A DNA stretch of 64,000 nucleotides. Origin: Flavobacteriales bacterium. Lineage in GTDB: Bacteria; Bacteroidota; Bacteroidia; Flavobacteriales_D; Crocinitomicaceae. The DNA is taken from the NCBI GenBank assembly GCA_947463385.1, contig CANHSL010000001.1:1-64000 (forward strand), written 5' to 3'. Every line of letters begins with the position of its first letter. The stretch's first letter is position 1. Below the pieces are notes generated by a model. The model saw only the letters and a list, made by a program, of their open reading frames with translations. It was not told the DNA's origin and did no database searches. Below, piece by piece: positions 60,867-64,000 of this stretch. The translations under genes were made by a program, and so were the position numbers.

Positions 60867-61580
60867 TTAAGGAATGAACTTTCTAAGTTTTATTCGTGCT
60901 TTTTCGCTCAATTTCCCAGAAAAAATGTAAGGTTTTGTTGGATCGAAAGCCTGTTTTAGGTTTTTAGGCTGTATGAATGAATACACTCGAACGCTCTTTT
61001 CTAAATGATTAACGCACAAAGCAACATTAACGTATCGATCGTTTTCAAAAGTGATGATGTGCGTGTATCGATTTGATATACCTCCTGAAACCCGTGTGCT
61101 TGAATCCAACGGTAAGGGATTTAATGCTTGAGAAGAAACACTTCCACTCCCTTCTGGGTTTACATTCTGGGAGGATGTTCCCGTTTCACTTCCAGTTTCA
61201 CTCCCTGTCGAGGGATTGATCGTTAACGTTTCGCTATGGTTAGAAGCATTGCTTGTTTCTTTTTGATCTGCGCAACTCACCTTTCCTTCAGTTGAGGAAG
61301 TTTGTGAATTGGAGAAGGTTTCAGTGTACGATGATGGCTTAAAAAGTACGTTCGTTAATTTACGCAGCGATTTCTTCGAAACGGCTTTCTTCGTAACCAC
61401 CATGGTCTCATATACCCTACCCGTATTCAAATCAAAAACGCCCTCAACATCGGGCATGACTTGATATGACACTACTTGAGTTGTTATAACATTTCGTAGG
61501 TCAGGAATGGTATCTTGAGATTTTTGTCCGAAAGTAAAATAACCGAAAAATACTCCGAGGAAAAGCAGGTAGGATTTCAT
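60867..61580 (-). CDS. Exported protein with low-complexity Ser/Thr/Gly region
   Basis: About 237 residues. A signal peptide (ending FTFGQ, residue 17) precedes an ordered segment (VVSYQVMPDVEGVFDLNTGR), then a Ser/Thr/Gly/Glu-rich stretch of about 75 residues containing repeats such as GSETGSETG, and a C-terminal beta-rich segment (THIITFENDRYVNVALCVNH, then YIFSGKLSEKARIKLRKF). The family is unknown. I use ATG 61580; the longer frame overlaps the DUF2795 gene. It lies 4 nt downstream of that gene and upstream of a frameshifted paralog of its C-terminal part. Confidence 0.65.
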   Translation of the reverse strand: MKSYLLFLGVFFGYFTFGQKSQDTIPDLRNVITTQVVSYQVMPDVEGVFDLNTGRVYETMVVTKKAVSKKSLRKLTNVLFKPSSYTETFSNSQTSSTEGKVSCADQKETSNASNHSETLTINPSTGSETGSETGTSSQNVNPEGSGSVSSQALNPLPLDSSTRVSGGISNRYTHIITFENDRYVNVALCVNHLEKSVRVYSFIQPKNLKQAFDPTKPYIFSGKLSEKARIKLRKFIP

Positions 61581-61584
61581 AAAT

Positions 61585-61806
61585 TTAATACTCGTCCTCG
61601 TTGAACAGAAAGTCCTCCCGAGATGGATAATCTGGCCAGATTTCTTCGATATTTTCATATACATCCCCTTCATCTTCTAATAATTGAAGATTTTCAACTA
61701 CTTCCAAAGGCGCTCCAGTTCGAATCGCAAAATCAATTAATTCATCTTTTGATGCTGGCCACGGGGCGTCTTCTAAGTATGAGGCTAATTCTAAGGTCCA
61801 ATACAT
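61585..61806 (-). CDS. DUF2795 domain protein
   Basis: A 73-residue acidic protein: MYWTLELASYLEDAPWPASK, then DELIDFAIRTGAPLEVVENLQ, matching the DUF2795 family, which is almost universal as a small single-domain gene in Bacteroidota. Its function is unknown; the fold is helical. A TACTTTTG box lies 31 nt upstream. The acidic tail (EEIWPDYPSREDFLFNEDEY) is typical. Confidence 0.9.
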   Translation of the reverse strand: MYWTLELASYLEDAPWPASKDELIDFAIRTGAPLEVVENLQLLEDEGDVYENIEEIWPDYPSREDFLFNEDEY

Positions 61807-61837
61807 TATTTCTTGTTTTAGTACGTGTTATTTTCGG

Positions 61838-61845
61838 CAAAAGTA
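61838..61845 (-). promoter_or_regulatory. TAnnTTTG promoter box for DUF2795 gene
   Basis: TACTTTTG on the minus strand, exact consensus, 31 nt before ATG 61806. Confidence 0.45.
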
Positions 61846-61911
61846 AATTTTATTTTATATCTACCAAATGAAAATGAATATTTTGATGATTATTTAATTC
61901 AACTCGGTGTT

Positions 61912-62460
61912 TTAGCGGTTCGGTTCCCACTTAACTTCCTCTTTTCCAAATTCTTGTAAAATAAAACGAGCAAGTATAAATAAATAGTCACTTAAGCGAT
62001 TAATATAGGTTATTTCATGCGTGAAACGGTGGCTTAATTCATCCATTTCAACAATTCTTCGTTCTGCTCTACGACAAACACACCGTGCAATTTGAGCATA
62101 TGAACTTGTGGGATGACCTCCCGGTAAGATAAAATGCTGCAAGGCCTTTAATTTAGCATCCATTTCATCCATCCAATGTTCTAATTGATTGATTGCTTGT
62201 ACTTCTAGTTCTGGTAAGTTCATCTTGGTGCCCTTTTCCGCCGTTGCCAAATGAGAACCAATCACAAACAACTGATTTTGAATGATGGTTAATTGACGCT
62301 GAGTTTCTGAATTCAGGTAGGTGTCCCTTAATAAGCCCAAGTGTGAATTGAGTTCATCCACGGTACCGTATGCCTCAATTTGTGCATCGGATTTTTTTAC
62401 ACGCACACCACCTATTAATCCAGTGGTTCCATCATCGCCTGTTTTGGTATATATTTTCAT
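61912..62460 (-). CDS. Cob(I)yrinic acid a,c-diamide adenosyltransferase, PduO type
   Basis: A 182-residue trimer-forming enzyme that transfers adenosyl from ATP to cob(I)alamin. The N-terminal ATP loop is MKIYTKTGDDGTTGLIGG, YGTVDELNSHLG follows, and the active-site helix reads ARCVCRRAERRIVEM, all hallmarks of PduO/MMAB-like enzymes. It supplies adenosylcobalamin to enzymes elsewhere. It lies 11 nt after ispH on the same strand. Confidence 0.95.
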   Translation of the reverse strand: MKIYTKTGDDGTTGLIGGVRVKKSDAQIEAYGTVDELNSHLGLLRDTYLNSETQRQLTIIQNQLFVIGSHLATAEKGTKMNLPELEVQAINQLEHWMDEMDAKLKALQHFILPGGHPTSSYAQIARCVCRRAERRIVEMDELSHRFTHEITYINRLSDYLFILARFILQEFGKEEVKWEPNR

Positions 62461-62471
62461 TCTTCGTATCG

Positions 62472-63692
62472 TTAAAAAGTTGCGCGCTCCATGGCCTCTT
62501 CAATGGTACATGGTTCTTGTAATAATTCTAATATTCTCATCATGACACGATCCACAATGGCGTCAGGACAGGATGCCCCTGAGGTAATTGCAATTTTGAG
62601 GCCCTTATTGGATGGTAAAAATTCACGTTCTTCAATCGTTTTATCGTGGATGTTGAACGACCGAACCAAATTTATACTAACAAGTTCGTCAGCCCCTTTA
62701 ACGAAGAACGTTGGTATGGTTTTTTCCATTATTTCAACTAAATGTGTCGTATTTGAGCTGTTGTATCCACCCACTACAATGGCCAAATCCGGTGCTGTTT
62801 CGGATAGGGCATAGGTACTTGATTGATTATCATTAGTGGCGTAACACAAGGTGTCCCGTGTATCGGCCATATGCGATTTAATCTCTGTTTCGCCGTATTT
62901 TTGGATGAGCACACTGCGCAGATAATCTGTGATTTCCTGCGTTTCTGATGCCAACATAGTGGTTTGATTAACAACACCGATTTTATTTAAATGTAATTCG
63001 GGTGAAAATCCGGGGGAGTATTTACCTTCAAAGTATGTGTAGAATTCCGCTGTTGATTTTTTTCCATTCATTATTTCCCCTAAGAATTCTGCTTCAATCA
63101 TGTTTTTTATCACTAAGGATGGTGCGGTTTGATTGCTGTGGGAAAATGTAGCTCGAGTTTCTTCGTGGTCGTATTTGCCATGGATGATGATGGTGTGGTC
63201 GGTTTCTCCAAGTTTTTGGGAACGGTTCCATACTTTTTCAACAAAGGGACAGGTGGTATTGTATGAATCAATGTTTGCTCCAGTGGCGCGGATTTCTTCT
63301 GCTATTGTTACCGTAGTTCCAAAAGCTGGGATAATAACAATGTCGTTCGAGGTAAGTTCCGAAAATGGAATCAGCTGTTCGCCAGCAGGTGTTTGAAGAA
63401 ACTTAATGCCTTGCGCCAATAAATCTTCATTAACGTCTGGATTATGAATCATTTGACTCAATAAGTAAATTCGTTTTTCAGGATTATCCTGTATGGCTTT
63501 ATAACTTTTTTCAATGGCATTTTCTACACCGTAACAGAATCCGAAATGACGAGCTATGATGAACTCTACCTTGGAGAATTGCAAACGGGTGGGACTAAAA
63601 TCTTGTTTTCTTGGGTCATCCAATTTTCTTCTTGCCTTCACCTTCGAAATAATCGGAGAACGGTAAAATGCAGGGATTTCAAATTGCTTCAT
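62472..63692 (-). CDS. ispH: 4-hydroxy-3-methylbut-2-enyl diphosphate reductase IspH
   Basis: A 406-residue iron-sulfur enzyme making IPP and DMAPP at the end of the non-mevalonate isoprenoid pathway. The three cluster cysteines lie in RHFGFCYGVENA, NTTCPFVEKVW and SGASCPDAIVD. It is longer than E. coli IspH (about 316 residues), with an N-terminal extension of about 45 residues plus insertions, a form I recall from Bacteroidota. A TATCTTTG box (63730-63737) lies 37 nt upstream. Confidence 0.95.
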   Translation of the reverse strand: MKQFEIPAFYRSPIISKVKARRKLDDPRKQDFSPTRLQFSKVEFIIARHFGFCYGVENAIEKSYKAIQDNPEKRIYLLSQMIHNPDVNEDLLAQGIKFLQTPAGEQLIPFSELTSNDIVIIPAFGTTVTIAEEIRATGANIDSYNTTCPFVEKVWNRSQKLGETDHTIIIHGKYDHEETRATFSHSNQTAPSLVIKNMIEAEFLGEIMNGKKSTAEFYTYFEGKYSPGFSPELHLNKIGVVNQTTMLASETQEITDYLRSVLIQKYGETEIKSHMADTRDTLCYATNDNQSSTYALSETAPDLAIVVGGYNSSNTTHLVEIMEKTIPTFFVKGADELVSINLVRSFNIHDKTIEEREFLPSNKGLKIAITSGASCPDAIVDRVMMRILELLQEPCTIEEAMERATF

Positions 63693-63729
63693 GTCTTCCT
63701 AACAAGATTTAGGGATTATTTGTTGTAAA

Positions 63730-63737
63730 CAAAGATA
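63730..63737 (-). promoter_or_regulatory. TAnnTTTG promoter box for ispH
   Basis: TATCTTTG on the minus strand, exact consensus, 37 nt before ATG 63692, directly after the upstream gene's terminator. Confidence 0.45.
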
Positions 63738-63740
63738 TAA

Positions 63741-63768
63741 AAGAAAAGGCTACCGTTTCCGATAGCCT
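63741..63768 (-). terminator. Terminator of the DUF4139/MuiA-like gene
   Basis: On the minus strand AGGCTATCG and CGGTAGCCT form a stem with a 4-nt GAAA loop and one mismatch, followed by TTTCTTTT. It sits 6 nt after the stop of the preceding gene. Confidence 0.8.
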
Positions 63769-63774
63769 CGTTTC

Positions 63775-64000
63775 TTATAAATTGATTTGTTGATCTTTTG
63801 GGTGTTTTACCTTGAATGAGAACTCAAGTTTTTTATTCTCACCCGGTTTTAATTTATAATCCCATTCGAGAATGCCATTTCCAGGCAATTCACGTGCACT
63901 GTCTTTTTCAAGCAATTCAATCGTTATGTCGTTATTTGTTGTCATCGGTACTTGATCCTGAATTATCAACTGAATGGTTGATGATTTATTATTCTGCACT
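63775..64000 (-). CDS. DUF4139/mucoidy-inhibitor MuiA-like protein, C-terminal fragment
   Basis: The last 75 codons of a minus-strand gene that continues beyond the window. The segment QLIIQDQVPMTTNNDITIELLEK, the turn GILEWDYKLKPGENKKLEFSF and the ending KVKHPKDQQINL match the C-terminal strand pattern of the DUF4139 domain in MuiA-family proteins, which are exported in Bacteroidota and of unknown function. The GTG at 63999 is more likely an internal valine than a start. Followed by a clear terminator. Confidence 0.75.
   Translation of the reverse strand, partial: VQNNKSSTIQLIIQDQVPMTTNNDITIELLEKDSARELPGNGILEWDYKLKPGENKKLEFSFKVKHPKDQQINL

Overview
The window is a chromosomal segment of a Bacteroidota bacterium, most like the flavobacterial side of the phylum. 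Four intact genes and one remnant end in type IX secretion (T9SS) type A sorting domains and one ends in a type B (gliding-associated) domain. Promoter-like boxes follow the Bacteroidota consensus TAnnTTTG rather than TATAAT, and starts lack Shine-Dalgarno motifs. Lineage-typical forms include a fused alpha/beta 2-oxoacid dehydrogenase E1, a DnaJ with only two CxxCxG motifs, a DUF2795 microprotein and a long IspH. Species cannot be named from the sequence alone.

Layout. 0-5 kb: the start of an exported protein, a membrane AraC regulator, a monothiol thioredoxin-like protein, fused E1 dehydrogenase, CutC. 5-11.5 kb: grpE-dnaJ, a CPBP protease, an ABC-2 exporter pair, Ppx/GppA phosphatase and an AlkB-like dioxygenase. 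11.6-19.3 kb: MscS channel, hotdog thioesterase, DUF1295 protein, MerR regulator, NlpC/P60 peptidase, YhhQ transporter, an MsrB-MsrA lipoprotein fusion and a large T9SS type B protein. 19.4-24.6 kb: a compact cluster of two KAS III-like synthases around a stand-alone acyl carrier protein, an SDR reductase, a GT2 glycosyltransferase and a GNAT acyltransferase, ending against an Asp/Asn beta-hydroxylase; it looks like a dedicated acyl/glycan tailoring pathway and is the best candidate for something undescribed. 24.6-28.4 kb: WG-repeat protein, TonB-like protein, HTH/S24 regulator. 28.4-31.6 kb: conserved thrS-infC-rpmI-rplT translation operon. 31.7-40.5 kb: Gfo/Idh oxidoreductase, lipoprotein, polyprenyl sugar transferase, a 1128-residue BNR/PKD T9SS protein, a lipid A-type acyltransferase and rarA.

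40.57-44.76 kb is an AT-rich accessory block. It opens with a REP-like palindrome and holds a pair of diverged tandem exported paralogs, two back-to-back 5'-truncated gene remnants, a T9SS cargo gene, a triple direct repeat carrying terminator-like hairpins, and a tRNA-Ser. After it come two SDRs, a T9SS protein, an ABC exporter operon with a LolA-like protein, murB, a five-gene minus-strand run (alpha/beta hydrolase, TIGR02117 protein, DedA, rhodanese, APS kinase), fabG-hemB-hutH, a T9SS M1 aminopeptidase, a di-CxxCH lipoprotein, a frameshifted paralog next to its intact relative, a DUF2795 protein, a PduO-type cobalamin adenosyltransferase, ispH and the end of a DUF4139/MuiA-like gene.

Two architectural traits recur. 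All nine convergent pairs of intact protein genes overlap or abut within 6 nt, leaving no intergenic terminator. Several exact TAnnTTTG boxes lie only 3-9 nt before the ATG, suggesting very short or absent leaders.
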